Shown: piece after piece, positions 51,388 to 59,971 of the stretch
Layout: each line of letters begins with the position of its first letter
Numbering within the stretch: position 1 is the stretch's first letter
NCBI RefSeq assembly: GCF_030689305.1
Contig: NZ_JAUYVM010000010.1
Coordinates: 62,001 to 126,000 of the forward strand
DNA length: 64,000 nt
Reading direction: 5' to 3'
Source: Vibrio penaeicida
Lineage (GTDB): Bacteria; Pseudomonadota; Gammaproteobacteria; Enterobacterales; Vibrionaceae
Notes under the pieces: generated by a model
Seen by the model: only the letters and a program-made list of their open reading frames with translations
What the model was told of the DNA's origin: nothing
The model's database searches: none
Program-made: the position numbers and the translations under genes

Positions 51388-51945
51388 CTAGTTGGTGAGC
51401 TTCGCGATACGTTCACCTAAATAGATAGCGGTCTTGGCGTCGTTTGAATGCACTAACTCTTCAATATCTTTATTACAAGCCGTCAGACCTATATTGGATC
51501 CCAACCGGTTTAATCCGCTGTCGCTGACATGTTCGGATTCGTCTAAGCCAGCCCAAATCATGCCGTGCTGGCAAGCCAATACGAAGAATGAAAACAGCGT
51601 TTGTTCTTGTTCGCCATTCAGGCTTCCACCGCAAGTAAAGCCCGCGGCTAGTTTGTTATGCCATTCCCGTTCAACATAGGCATCACTGCTTGTATCCATA
51701 AAGGCTTTGAATTGGGCGGCGGGACCGCCCATGTAGGTGGGTGCCCCAAAAATGATGGCATCACTGTTTTTGAGTTTTTCAAACAGCGCGTCATTTTTGT
51801 AACGTCCTTCGTGAATGTCTTTAGGCTCAATTTCTAACAGTGTGGGTGATGCGTTAGGCGCGGAACGGACGCCACAGGCGATGTATTCAGCCAAGGCTTT
51901 AGTCGCGCCACACTTTGAAAAATAGACAATAGATATTTTAGTCAC
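51388..51945 (-). CDS. Flavodoxin-like / NADPH-dependent FMN reductase family protein
   Basis: 185 residues. FMN phosphate loop in IVYFSKCGATKALAEYIA at the N-terminus, second loop GAPTYMGGPAAQFKAFMD near residue 75, and a flavin-contacting segment FTCGGSLNGEQEQTL, as in WrbA-like quinone reductases. The frame allows an ATG at 51954, but AAGGA abuts it; the GTG at 51945 has eight-base spacing and starts right at the first beta strand, so it was preferred. Last gene of a three-gene redox operon; probably supplies reduced flavin or handles quinone products. Confidence 0.8.
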   Translation of the reverse strand: MTKISIVYFSKCGATKALAEYIACGVRSAPNASPTLLEIEPKDIHEGRYKNDALFEKLKNSDAIIFGAPTYMGGPAAQFKAFMDTSSDAYVEREWHNKLAAGFTCGGSLNGEQEQTLFSFFVLACQHGMIWAGLDESEHVSDSGLNRLGSNIGLTACNKDIEELVHSNDAKTAIYLGERIAKLTN

Positions 51946-51977
51946 TGACGTCATCCTTAATATTGGTGGGCTGGTTA

Positions 51978-52391
51978 TTAGTGTTCGTAGTCATTTCGTT
52001 TTGTCGAATCGTGAGTCAGGTATTGAATGAATTCCCATTCCAGTCCATCGCTGTCGTAAAAATAGAGGCGTTTACGATATGGATGCTTTGTTTCCATTGG
52101 GTTCTGTTCATAGCCATTACTCAGTAACCTGCGTTCTACTTCCTCAATATCGTCGACCACGAACCCAATGTGGTTGATACCTACATCAACATAGGGAGAG
52201 CGATCTACGGATTCTTTTTCAACGACTTCCTGTAAGGCAATATAGGTTTCTTCTGTACCGATATGGCACCAGCGATAATGGCTATGTCCGAAATGGCGAA
52301 TCTTGAAATCAGGTAATGCGGTTTGAAGAAACTCTATGGCGCGATCCACATTTTTAACGGTGACATTAGCGTGTTCGACATAAGTACTCAT
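51978..52391 (-). CDS. VOC superfamily (glyoxalase/dioxygenase fold) protein
   Basis: 137 residues, two beta-alpha-beta-beta-beta modules. Candidate metal ligands are His 7 (VEHANVTVKNVDRAIEFL), His 74 (GINHIGFVVDDI) and Glu near 119 (DGLEWEFIQY). The substrate cannot be told from sequence: lactoylglutathione, aromatic diols and antibiotic binding all occur in this fold. Overlaps the questin oxidase-like gene by four bases and is followed by the flavodoxin-like gene, so a small-molecule oxidation or detoxification role is likely. Confidence 0.82.
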   Translation of the reverse strand: MSTYVEHANVTVKNVDRAIEFLQTALPDFKIRHFGHSHYRWCHIGTEETYIALQEVVEKESVDRSPYVDVGINHIGFVVDDIEEVERRLLSNGYEQNPMETKHPYRKRLYFYDSDGLEWEFIQYLTHDSTKRNDYEH

Positions 52392-53365
52392 AACGACTCC
52401 TTAGCAAGACGCATTTCAGCAGCTTGAATAGATAATGGGGTAGGGTGGGATTGATCGATGCGATAACAACTGAAAACCAGCTTTATGGTGTGGTCGTCAT
52501 TGCTTTGGCTCGCACGTTGCAATCGTTGTTGCCAATTTTTACTGGGATGAGTGATGGCACAGTCCGTGGCTTTGGCGTATGGGCTACTCGCACAATAAGC
52601 TGCCACGTAAGCTTGCCAAAAGCGCTGTAGTCCAACGGTTTGATCTTGTAGATAAGGCAGGATATTGATGAACGCTTGTAGACCTGTCACCCCGTGTAAA
52701 TACGTGAAATCATTCGTTCGGATAAATTGCTTCAGAATGACATCGCACACCTCTTCCAGTGGGAGTGTATCTGGTATCGCTGATATGGATACGTAGCGTT
52801 CTGACTCGATCACTTCTTGCACTCTATCCACAATGATTCCCGGTTCAAACGAGTGTTGGTGGAACAAGTTATGTCCTTCTACTATTTGCTCGTCCAGCGA
52901 GTATGAATTTGTGGTCTGAAGATCGCCCAAATACTGATACTCGCTAGCGAGGTATGCCAGCGCATGGGATATCTCGTCTGGAGAACCTAAGTCAATGGCA
53001 TAGGATAACCGAATCAGACCGTGAAACGCTGCCGCTGCAATCCCTTCAATGAGTACTGGAAGTTGAGTTTTCAAGCACGTCTCTATGCCGTGGCTATGGA
53101 TTTCATTGAGGAAGAATGCTTGCCAGTCATTGAAATGATCTCGGTTCGACATTTGTGGCTGTTTCGCGGTACGTGAGGCTTTCTTGGGATCCAGTATTTT
53201 GACGTAATGATCATAAAAGCGCTGAATTCGGGCTTCTGACGCACCACTAAGATCCAGTGCCACCAAAGCCATGGGTAAGTGATTCGTTAAGTTGCCTTGG
53301 TAGTTGGGATCAAATTGATGTGTCGCGGTCACTAAATGTTGAGTGGAAGATCGTATGTTGTTCAT
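52388..53365 (-). CDS. Questin oxidase-like protein (DUF4243)
   Basis: 325 residues. N-terminal YQGNLTNHLPMALVALDLSGASEARIQRFYDHY and the following histidine-bearing helices (AAAAFHGLIRLSYAID, DFTYLHGVTGLQAFI) recall the DUF4243 family, named after a fungal Baeyer-Villiger oxidase that opens the ring of the anthraquinone questin. AGGAGG lies five bases before the ATG. First gene of an operon with a VOC protein and a flavodoxin-like protein, which together suggest oxidation of an aromatic or quinone compound. Bacterial members are mostly uncharacterised. Confidence 0.75.
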   Translation of the reverse strand: MNNIRSSTQHLVTATHQFDPNYQGNLTNHLPMALVALDLSGASEARIQRFYDHYVKILDPKKASRTAKQPQMSNRDHFNDWQAFFLNEIHSHGIETCLKTQLPVLIEGIAAAAFHGLIRLSYAIDLGSPDEISHALAYLASEYQYLGDLQTTNSYSLDEQIVEGHNLFHQHSFEPGIIVDRVQEVIESERYVSISAIPDTLPLEEVCDVILKQFIRTNDFTYLHGVTGLQAFINILPYLQDQTVGLQRFWQAYVAAYCASSPYAKATDCAITHPSKNWQQRLQRASQSNDDHTIKLVFSCYRIDQSHPTPLSIQAAEMRLAKESL

Positions 53366-53398
53366 ATTGCCTCCTGACGTTCTTATAGTTGTTTTAGT

Positions 53399-53452
53399 AA
53401 AGTTATTTGTTTACTAATATAGATCGCAGAATGATTAAGTAAACAAATTACT
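53399..53452 (-). promoter_or_regulatory. Promoter flanked by inverted operator arms
   Basis: ATTTGTTTACT (53405-53415) and AGTAAACAAAT (53438-53448) are exact complements; including outer bases, similarity extends to about 17. Between and within them on the minus strand lies a promoter, TTTACT, 16 bases, TATATT. The right arm is itself part of a small palindrome (AGTAA, five bases, TTACT, 53438-53452). This is the layout of a TetR-, MarR- or HxlR-type repressor site, yet no regulator gene is adjacent. Confidence 0.6.
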
Positions 53453-53507
53453 TTATTTAATCGTTTTTAAGTCAGCTAAATGAGAAGTCACTCAAAAAAG
53501 CGCGCAA

Positions 53508-53535
53508 CAAAAAGCCCACATCAAAAGATGTGGGC
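53508..53535 (-). terminator. Intrinsic terminator of the TRIC channel gene
   Basis: GCCCACATC (53514-53522) and GATGTGGGC (53527-53535) form a nine-pair stem with a four-base loop; on the minus strand it is followed by TTTTTG. Confidence 0.85.
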
Positions 53536-53619
53536 CAATAAAATACGATTGTGTTACAGCCTGAATAACGTTAGGCGAATGAATTTATCTATTAATGGGC
53601 TTAAACCCATTGCTTTAGG

Positions 53620-54240
53620 CTATTTGTTAATGGCAAATACTGGTAGAGAAAGGTGCCATTTGATGGCCGCCAGCCTAATGGTCAATGTAGTGAAAATACC
53701 AATGAATAACGCAGGAGAGTGCTCAACACCTAAAGCGATAGCACCAGTGTGAACAATACCACCCACTAAACAGGCGGTGGCGTACACTTCACTTCTTAAT
53801 ACCATTGGGATTTCCCTTGCTAGAACATCGCGGATAATACCGCCCCCACACCCTGTGAGTACCCCCATAATGACGGCAACAATGGCGCTGTCTTGATAGC
53901 TTAATGCTTTTTCTACACCGATTCCCACAAAGACAGCCAGCCCGATGGCATCACAGACGGGTAATACGAACCATGGCAAGCGTTTAGGACGTCTAACAAT
54001 CAACATGGTGAGCACGCAGGTAATGAAAATAACCCAGAGATAAGCGGTATCGGAGATCCAGAAAACGGGGGTTGCCCCCAAAAGCATATCACGTATCGAT
54101 CCGCCTCCAATGGCTGTGACACTGCCCAGCACCACTACACCGAATGGGTCCATTTTTAATCGGCCTGCCAGCAACACCCCAGAAATCGCAAATACTGCGG
54201 TTCCAAACAGATCAATTATGTATAGAAGTAATGCGTCCAT
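53620..54240 (-). CDS. Trimeric intracellular cation (TRIC) channel family protein, YicG-like
   Basis: 206 residues, seven predicted membrane helices arranged as two repeats of three plus one. Each repeat carries the glycine-rich kink typical of the family: AIGGGSIRDMLLG near residue 44 and GCGGGIIRDVLARE near residue 131. Prokaryotic TRIC proteins conduct potassium and other monovalent ions; E. coli YicG also transports glycine. Physiological role here is open. Stands alone between a terminator and the btuF group. Confidence 0.88.
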   Translation of the reverse strand: MDALLLYIIDLFGTAVFAISGVLLAGRLKMDPFGVVVLGSVTAIGGGSIRDMLLGATPVFWISDTAYLWVIFITCVLTMLIVRRPKRLPWFVLPVCDAIGLAVFVGIGVEKALSYQDSAIVAVIMGVLTGCGGGIIRDVLAREIPMVLRSEVYATACLVGGIVHTGAIALGVEHSPALFIGIFTTLTIRLAAIKWHLSLPVFAINK

Positions 54241-54319
54241 GTTCCTCGTATTCTCAGTTAGCTTTTTACGTGCGCTTGGTTAGTTTTTTTAAGTGTGTTT
54301 TGTTAGCTTTTACGTGAGC

Positions 54320-55156
54320 TTAGTTGGCTTTTGCGTATTGCCTTGCTTGTTCAAAAAACTCGCATACCTGCTCTATGGCTTTAACGGTGCGAGGTGTTGG
54401 TCGATTTATCCAATCGGAATTCAGTGACCAAATGTGTTTGTTTTGTACAGCAGGGACTTGCGATGCCCACCCTTGCCACAGGGACTCATCTTGTACGGCA
54501 TGTCGAGAAGTAAAGATGACATCTGGTTGCCGAACGATGACCTGCTCTTCACCAACTTGAGGGTAGGGAGACGCACTGTCGACAAAGATATTTGTACCAC
54601 CGCAAAAACTAAACACCTCACTTGGCCAGCTATTTTGCGCCACTGTGATAATGGGTTTTGTACTTAATTGATAGAAGTACTTTACGGGCTTATCGGTGGT
54701 ATAGCGTTGTTTAAGCTGCGCTAGGTTTTCTCGAAAATCCGCAGCGGCTTTCATGCCAATACTTGGGTCTTCAGCGTATTGGCTTAGCTGCTCTAAATTG
54801 TGGACAATATCTTCGAATGTACCCGTTTTGGAGTTGTAAATTTCAAACCCAAGCTTTCTTAGTTTCTCTAACTCTTTGGCGGGGTTGCCACTTGGCCACG
54901 CGATGATTAAGTCGGGTTGAAGTGCCACAATGCGTTCGAGTTTTATGCCTTGATAGTTGGCGACGCGTTCGAGTGCTTTCGCTTCTTCTGGGTAATCGCT
55001 GTAGTCAGTTGCGGCAACAAGCTTGTCGCCCAATCCAGCTGCAAAGGCGATTTCTGTTGCGTGAGGCGCAAGAGAAATAATGCGTTGAGGTGCGGTATTA
55101 GCCAAAACAGATTGGTTAACAAGGAGACCCGCTAACAAAACAAAGAGCGTTTTCAA
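54320..55156 (-). CDS. btuF: Vitamin B12 periplasmic binding protein BtuF
   Basis: 278 residues. Signal peptide (MKTLFVLLAGLLVNQSVLA) and the class III binding-protein fold: QRIISLAPHATEIAFAAGLGDKLVAATDYSDYPEEA near the N-terminus, a long connecting helix, and VGEEQVIVRQPDVIFTSRH. Delivers cobalamin to BtuCD. The frame stays open far upstream into cbiB, but the TTG at 55156, with AAGG eight bases upstream and just after the cbiB stop, is the only start giving a signal peptide. Part of mtnN-cbiB-btuF. Confidence 0.9.
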   Translation of the reverse strand: MKTLFVLLAGLLVNQSVLANTAPQRIISLAPHATEIAFAAGLGDKLVAATDYSDYPEEAKALERVANYQGIKLERIVALQPDLIIAWPSGNPAKELEKLRKLGFEIYNSKTGTFEDIVHNLEQLSQYAEDPSIGMKAAADFRENLAQLKQRYTTDKPVKYFYQLSTKPIITVAQNSWPSEVFSFCGGTNIFVDSASPYPQVGEEQVIVRQPDVIFTSRHAVQDESLWQGWASQVPAVQNKHIWSLNSDWINRPTPRTVKAIEQVCEFFEQARQYAKAN

Positions 55157-55157
55157 T

Positions 55158-56111
55158 TTAAATACCTTGATAGATGACTGCCATGATTGCGCTTTGCAGC
55201 AACACCCAAATACAGATGCGCCACGCCAGAAGGTGTTGGATTTGGGATAAATGATAAGCGGAAGGCGCGACTCGACCTCCAAGTTTGGGACGCATGGTTT
55301 TTTTATCGCCATAAATAGCAGGGCCACCAAGTGATAGCTCGAGTTTGTTACCCACTGCCGCCATTAGCCAACCAGGGCCAGGTGTTGGCCATGTTTTTCC
55401 TTGCGAAAGCATGCCAGATAACGCCGCAGACATATTGTTGCCTACGACTATAAATAAGCTGAATAGCCTAAGCGGGATAAATTCTAACAGTGCGAGCATT
55501 CGAATAGCGGGTAAGCCGAAAGGTAGAAATTCACTTCGACTAGGCGACCACGCTCGCGCTAGCTCCATGATTAAACGATACATCATGGCACCGATACCGC
55601 CACCGATGGCATACCAGAACATCACACAGATAACGTTTCTGCCGTACCCCAAAATCAGAGTCTCTGCGCCAGCTTTGCCAAGCCCTAATGGAGAGAGTGT
55701 GTCGGTGGCTCGATTAACATGAGGCGCTAATTCACGGCGGGCGCGCTTTTTGTCTTCTTTCCCTAGAGCTTGAATAAGGTGCTTCGCGAGAGACTCATTA
55801 CTGCGCCAATCGATCGCCAAGAGCAGTAATGCTAAATCAAACAATTGTGGCTGCCAGACCAGAGGCTTTAATGCGATAAAGAAGATTAAGGCTGGTATAC
55901 ACATCATTCCCCAAGCCAAGCTGCCAGAGATGACGCTTTGCCCGTGGTTTTGATTGTTGTTCACCTTGGTAGCGAGAATTTCAGCAAACTTATGCCAAAG
56001 CGTAGCAGGGTGCACAGATTTGGGGATAGGTAAGATAAAATGGAACAGTAAAGCGCCCCATAAGACCAATAGGGCGCCGTTGGAATACAGCTTAGTAAAC
56101 AGCTCTTCCAT
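55158..56111 (-). CDS. cbiB: CobD/CbiB family cobalamin biosynthesis membrane protein
   Basis: 317 residues, several membrane helices. Family features include the loop HVNRATDTLSPLGLGKAGAETLILGYGRNVICVMFWYAIGGGIGAMMYRLI and the PGPGWLMAAVGNKLELSLGGPAIYGDKK region. CbiB attaches the aminopropanol arm to adenosylcobyric acid. No other corrin ring genes are present, so it probably serves salvage of imported corrinoids together with BtuF. Eight bases after mtnN. Confidence 0.88.
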   Translation of the reverse strand: MEELFTKLYSNGALLVLWGALLFHFILPIPKSVHPATLWHKFAEILATKVNNNQNHGQSVISGSLAWGMMCIPALIFFIALKPLVWQPQLFDLALLLLAIDWRSNESLAKHLIQALGKEDKKRARRELAPHVNRATDTLSPLGLGKAGAETLILGYGRNVICVMFWYAIGGGIGAMMYRLIMELARAWSPSRSEFLPFGLPAIRMLALLEFIPLRLFSLFIVVGNNMSAALSGMLSQGKTWPTPGPGWLMAAVGNKLELSLGGPAIYGDKKTMRPKLGGRVAPSAYHLSQIQHLLAWRICIWVLLQSAIMAVIYQGI

Positions 56112-56119
56112 GAGTAATG

Positions 56120-56815
56120 TTACTTCAGTAAGTCAGCCATTTTGAGCACCATTTCCGAAGAGCTTTGCGCCGCCAAAGGAAGGAATTCGTCAAAACTCAT
56201 TGGAGACTCTTTATCTGCAACGTCAGAGATGGCGCGAACAACCACAAACGGAACATTAAATTGATGACAGGTTTGAGCGATAGCTGCGGCTTCCATTTCT
56301 ACTGCAATCACAGATGGGAAATTCGTGCGGATAAAAGCCTGGCGTTCTGCGCTGCATACAAAGGCATCACCCGTGCAAATGAGTCCGCGAACTGCGTGCT
56401 TGCCATCCATTTTTTCAAGAGCTTGCTCTGCAACTGCCATCAGCTTTTCATCGGCAGCAAAACCTGCCGGCTGGCCTGCCATCTGCCCAATTTCATAACC
56501 AAAAGCGGTAACATCCGCATCGTGATGACGAACTTCGGTTGAAATAACAACGTCACCCAAGTTCAGAGAAGAATCAAAACCACCAGCAGAACCAGTATTT
56601 ATCACGACTTCAGGCTGATAGATTTCTAGTAACAAGGTGGTACCAACAGAAGCCGCCACTTTGCCAATACCAGACTGCAACAAAACAGCATCCACACCAT
56701 TGATTTGACCTGTGTAGAAAACACAACCTGCGCGTGTTTCTTCTTTACAGTGAGTCATTGCTTCTTTCAGGATAGCCACTTCCTGCTGCATGGCACCGAT
56801 AATACCGATTTTCAT
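56120..56815 (-). CDS. mtnN: 5'-methylthioadenosine/S-adenosylhomocysteine nucleosidase
   Basis: 231 residues, normal length. MKIGIIGAMQQEVAILKEAM at the N-terminus, SGIGKVAASVGTTLLLE, NTGSAGGF, VEMEAAAIAQTCHQFNVPFVVVRAISDVADKESPMSFDEF with the catalytic aspartate. Cleaves methylthioadenosine, S-adenosylhomocysteine and 5'-deoxyadenosine, by-products of methylation, autoinducer and radical-SAM chemistry. First gene of the mtnN-cbiB-btuF operon. Confidence 0.96.
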   Translation of the reverse strand: MKIGIIGAMQQEVAILKEAMTHCKEETRAGCVFYTGQINGVDAVLLQSGIGKVAASVGTTLLLEIYQPEVVINTGSAGGFDSSLNLGDVVISTEVRHHDADVTAFGYEIGQMAGQPAGFAADEKLMAVAEQALEKMDGKHAVRGLICTGDAFVCSAERQAFIRTNFPSVIAVEMEAAAIAQTCHQFNVPFVVVRAISDVADKESPMSFDEFLPLAAQSSSEMVLKMADLLK

Positions 56816-56930
56816 TGGACGTCTCTAAGTTAGTATTCAATTACAGCGGATTGTAGCAGGAAAGTTTTGCAGTCTCTAACCCCGTCTAGGCAATATTTTT
56901 CGGTAGCGATGGAGCCATAACCTCAAGATC

Positions 56931-56969
56931 TTAATTGCAGCAATGGCTTCTTTGTTAGCGATCTTGAGG
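56931..56969. repeat. 10-bp inverted repeat upstream of mtnN
   Basis: CCTCAAGATC (56931-56940) and GATCTTGAGG (56960-56969) are exact complements around a 19-base centre that contains ATTGCAGCAAT, itself symmetrical. The T-run TTTTTG follows on the plus strand, but no plus-strand gene ends here. On the minus strand it could be the 3' structure of the lipoprotein transcript or a regulatory site ahead of mtnN. Confidence 0.4.
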
Positions 56970-57023
56970 TTTTTGATTTCACAACATACGGGCTATGGCT
57001 AATTGCTGAGTGTTCTTATTACG

Positions 57024-57893
57024 CTAGTTTTTTCTGATTGAAGTTGATGGGATGGTGAGCTGTAAGGTATTGGCTAGCTCGTTTAACTGTGCACCGATTT
57101 CGCTGTTATCAAATTGAATATTTTGATGTGGTTTTAGGTCTTGCAAATAAATGGTGGTAACGGGGTTTTTTGAGTCGTAAGAAGAAACGACTTGCGCAGC
57201 ATTATCACCTCTCAAGGTTTCAATCATTGCGATTAGGAGTTGTGAATTCTTTTCTTTAGAAACGCTTGAGAAATCAAAGGTGACGGTGGCAGCATCACTT
57301 AGCTGTTGAAGAGCGATCTCTGTTTGTTTTTGAATATAACTAGAGGGAGTTGTGTCCATCGTGCCGTATTGTATTACGCCGTTTGAACCGGTTAGCTCAG
57401 TCGAAACAACCGATACGGGTATTTGTATTGTTTTTTGCAATGACTGGGTTTGTTGCTTTTGAGTGATTTGGTCTGAGTGGTGTCTCATACCAGCAGAAGC
57501 AGAAGCAGAAGCACCAGCATTTTCAGCGTTAAGTATGAGCCGAACAGTATCGGTGTTACTGCGATCGCCACTGTCCCTTACATACAGCTGGAATTCATAG
57601 GTACCTGCCAATGTTGGATTGATGATGGACGCCTTCAACTTATCTGCATTGAGAATAGTTAACTGTTGCGGACCAGATCGCTGAGTCCAAGAGATGGTTT
57701 CAATATCATAGATACTGGGTGATGTTGATGCCGTACCGTTTAGTGCAATACTACTGACAGGAAGCGTGTGCACTTGATCATTACCAGCGTTGACGGTTGG
57801 CTTTGTGAGTTTTTTTGCCTCATCGGTGTCAACACTGCATCCTACTAACGCGACCATCAAAACTGGAGCGGAAAGCTTTAACCATTTAAACAT
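57024..57893 (-). CDS. Lipoprotein with a PKD/Ig-like domain, function unknown
   Basis: 289 residues. Lipoprotein signal with lipobox LVGC (Cys about 19). A PKD/REJ-type beta-sandwich follows (about 33-122: PTVNAGNDQVHTLPVSSIALNGTAS, ISWTQRSGPQQLTI, YEFQLYVRDSGDRSNTDTVRLIL), then an Ala-Ser linker (AGASASASAGM) and an unrecognised C-terminal domain of about 150 residues. PKD domains are usually non-catalytic binding modules of surface proteins. No operon partner; the upstream gene is separated by 132 bases. Confidence 0.72.
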   Translation of the reverse strand: MFKWLKLSAPVLMVALVGCSVDTDEAKKLTKPTVNAGNDQVHTLPVSSIALNGTASTSPSIYDIETISWTQRSGPQQLTILNADKLKASIINPTLAGTYEFQLYVRDSGDRSNTDTVRLILNAENAGASASASAGMRHHSDQITQKQQTQSLQKTIQIPVSVVSTELTGSNGVIQYGTMDTTPSSYIQKQTEIALQQLSDAATVTFDFSSVSKEKNSQLLIAMIETLRGDNAAQVVSSYDSKNPVTTIYLQDLKPHQNIQFDNSEIGAQLNELANTLQLTIPSTSIRKN

Positions 57894-58025
57894 AATTCAT
57901 TCCCTTTATTATTCAATGTGTTGATATTGAATGTACCGTTATTGGGTTGAATTATCGTTGGTTGAAATGAGACGGTTTGTGTCTAAGTTGGACACAAACC
58001 AATTAAGGCACAAGTGAAGTGCTGA

Positions 58026-58460
58026 TTACGGGGTAATTAAACCTTGCTCTAACAAGCTACTGCGAAGTTCGTCCGCGCGCTCTCGGTTTACGCCAAAGTC
58101 GGAGTGACCTGTGCGGGATTCGGAGCGTACGATCAGTTTATCACCCTCAATCTTGATTTCTAAATCGTCGACAAACCCGAAGAAATCACTGGTGTATTCT
58201 ATTCGAATGTAAGAGCCATCTTTTACTGCCGTTAGCGAGCCAGGCATTGATAGTGCCACGGTTTCAATTTGCTCAATGGTGATATCGCTTGATGCTAAAG
58301 TGAAAGGCTGCAGAATAAAGTCTTCACGGTGTTCAAGGGTAGACACGCAGTTAGGGCTATCGCCACAAGGATGAGAAGTTCTGTCTGGAATGGAAACAGG
58401 TTCTTGGCTACAAGCCGAAAGGAAAACTAAAGAGCCTAAGACGACACTGATGGTTTTCAT
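58026..58460 (-). CDS. DUF1499 family lipoprotein
   Basis: 144 residues. Lipobox LSAC near residue 17, then the DUF1499 domain with CGDSPNCVSTLEHREDFILQPF at the start, VKDGSYIRIEYTSDFFGFVDDLEIKI in the middle and SRTGHSDFGVNRERADELRSSL at the end. No biochemical function is known for the family. Located between the gltBD terminator and the PKD lipoprotein; spacing suggests separate transcription. Confidence 0.82.
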   Translation of the reverse strand: MKTISVVLGSLVFLSACSQEPVSIPDRTSHPCGDSPNCVSTLEHREDFILQPFTLASSDITIEQIETVALSMPGSLTAVKDGSYIRIEYTSDFFGFVDDLEIKIEGDKLIVRSESRTGHSDFGVNRERADELRSSLLEQGLITP

Positions 58461-58480
58461 TGGTGAACTCTCCTTTGAAT

Positions 58481-58515
58481 GAAAAAAGCAAAGAATAACG
58501 ACATTCTTTGCTTTT
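58481..58515 (-). terminator. Intrinsic terminator of gltBD
   Basis: AAAAGCAAAGAAT and ATTCTTTGCTTTT form a 13-pair stem with a six-base loop; on the minus strand it runs into further T residues. It begins about 30 bases after the gltD stop. Confidence 0.82.
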
Positions 58516-58545
58516 AGAGTAAGTGTTAAGCGTAATGTTGGCGAG

Positions 58546-59958
58546 TTAAACTTCTAAGAAATCGAGGATTCCTTCCGCAGCTTTTCTGCCTTCATCAATG
58601 GCCGTTACTACTAAATCGGATCCTCTTACGGCGTCACCGCCTGCAAAGATCTTCTTATTGGATGTTTGGTATTGAAATTCTTGGTCGGAAGGTGCTTTGA
58701 TGCGACCCCATTGATCCAAGTCCACACCAAAAGGTTCTAACCAGCTCATTTTGTGTGGTTGGAATCCAAAGGCCATGATCACCGCATCAGCATCCAGAAT
58801 GTGTTCGCTTCCCGCGACAGGCTCTGGTCGTCGACGCCCAGCGCTATCGGGTTCACCCAGTGCGGTTTTCACCACTTTCACGCCCACGACTTTGCCTTCT
58901 TTGTTCACCTCAATACCAAGCGGCTGGAGGTTGAACATGAAGTTTACGCCTTCTTCTTTAGCATTTTTTACTTCACGGCGAGAGCCGGGCATGTTGGCTT
59001 CATCGCGTCGGTATGCACAAACAACGTTGCTGGCACCTTGGCGAATGGACGTGCGAACACAGTCCATCGCGGTGTCTCCACCGCCGAGAACCACTACGCG
59101 CTTGCCTGCCATATCGATGTATGGATCGGTTGTATCCAGTTCCATCACTTTATACGTGTTGGAAATGAGGAATGGCAACGCATCATAGACGCCAGGCGCT
59201 TCTTCGTTTTCTAAGCCTGCGCGCATATTTTTATAGGTGCCCACGCCTAAGAAGACAGCATCATAATCATCAATGAGTTCTTGAAGTTGTACATCTTTGC
59301 CAACTTCGACGTTCATTTTAAATTCGACGCCCATATCACTGAAGATACGACGGCGATTTTCCATTACCCCTTTTTCCAATTTGAAAGAAGGAATACCAAA
59401 CGTCAGTAAGCCACCGATTTCTGGGTAGCGATCAAATACGACTGGCTTTACCCCATTTCGAACCAATATGTCGGCGGCAGCAAGACCTGCTGGCCCCGCA
59501 CCAATAATGGCGACTTTTTTGTCTGTCCATTCCACGGCAGACATATCGGGTTTCCAGCCCATTTCGAAGGCTTTATCGGTGATGTACTTTTCGACGTTAC
59601 CTATGGTGACGGCGCCGAAATCGTCGTTAAGCGTACAAGAACCTTCACACAGGCGATCTTGTGGGCACACACGCCCACACACTTCGGGTAGGCTATTGGT
59701 TTGGTGAGACAGCTCAACCGCTTCTATGATTCTTCCTTCATTGGCAAGCTTTAGCCATTGAGGAATGTAGTTGTGAACAGGGCATTTCCACTCACAGTAA
59801 GGGTTTCCGCAGTCAAGGCAGCGATCAGCTTGCGCAGTTGCTTGCTGATTGGTAAAGGGTTCGTAGATTTCTACAAACTCGATTTTACGTATTTTTAGCG
59901 GTTTTTTAGCCGGATCAACACGTTGTACATCGATAAATTGGTATACGTTCTGGCTCAT
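58546..59958 (-). CDS. gltD: Glutamate synthase (NADPH) small subunit
   Basis: 470 residues. N-terminal iron-sulfur domain with CLDCGNPYCEWKCPVHNYIPQW and CGRVCPQDRLCEGSC, FAD loop VAIIGAGPAGLAAADILVRNG near residue 150, NADPH loop VVVLGGGDTAMDCVRTS near residue 290, and the C-terminal ATG-like FAGGDAVRGSDLVVTAIDEGR. Passes electrons from NADPH to GltB. TAGGAG precedes the ATG. Thirteen bases behind gltB. Confidence 0.97.
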   Translation of the reverse strand: MSQNVYQFIDVQRVDPAKKPLKIRKIEFVEIYEPFTNQQATAQADRCLDCGNPYCEWKCPVHNYIPQWLKLANEGRIIEAVELSHQTNSLPEVCGRVCPQDRLCEGSCTLNDDFGAVTIGNVEKYITDKAFEMGWKPDMSAVEWTDKKVAIIGAGPAGLAAADILVRNGVKPVVFDRYPEIGGLLTFGIPSFKLEKGVMENRRRIFSDMGVEFKMNVEVGKDVQLQELIDDYDAVFLGVGTYKNMRAGLENEEAPGVYDALPFLISNTYKVMELDTTDPYIDMAGKRVVVLGGGDTAMDCVRTSIRQGASNVVCAYRRDEANMPGSRREVKNAKEEGVNFMFNLQPLGIEVNKEGKVVGVKVVKTALGEPDSAGRRRPEPVAGSEHILDADAVIMAFGFQPHKMSWLEPFGVDLDQWGRIKAPSDQEFQYQTSNKKIFAGGDAVRGSDLVVTAIDEGRKAAEGILDFLEV

Positions 59959-59971
59959 GAATTTCTCCTAC

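Noticed and set aside
55157..55330. Upstream extension of btuF by about 58 codons
   Set aside because: It would lie wholly inside cbiB and destroy the signal peptide; the TTG at 55156 has a proper ribosome binding site.
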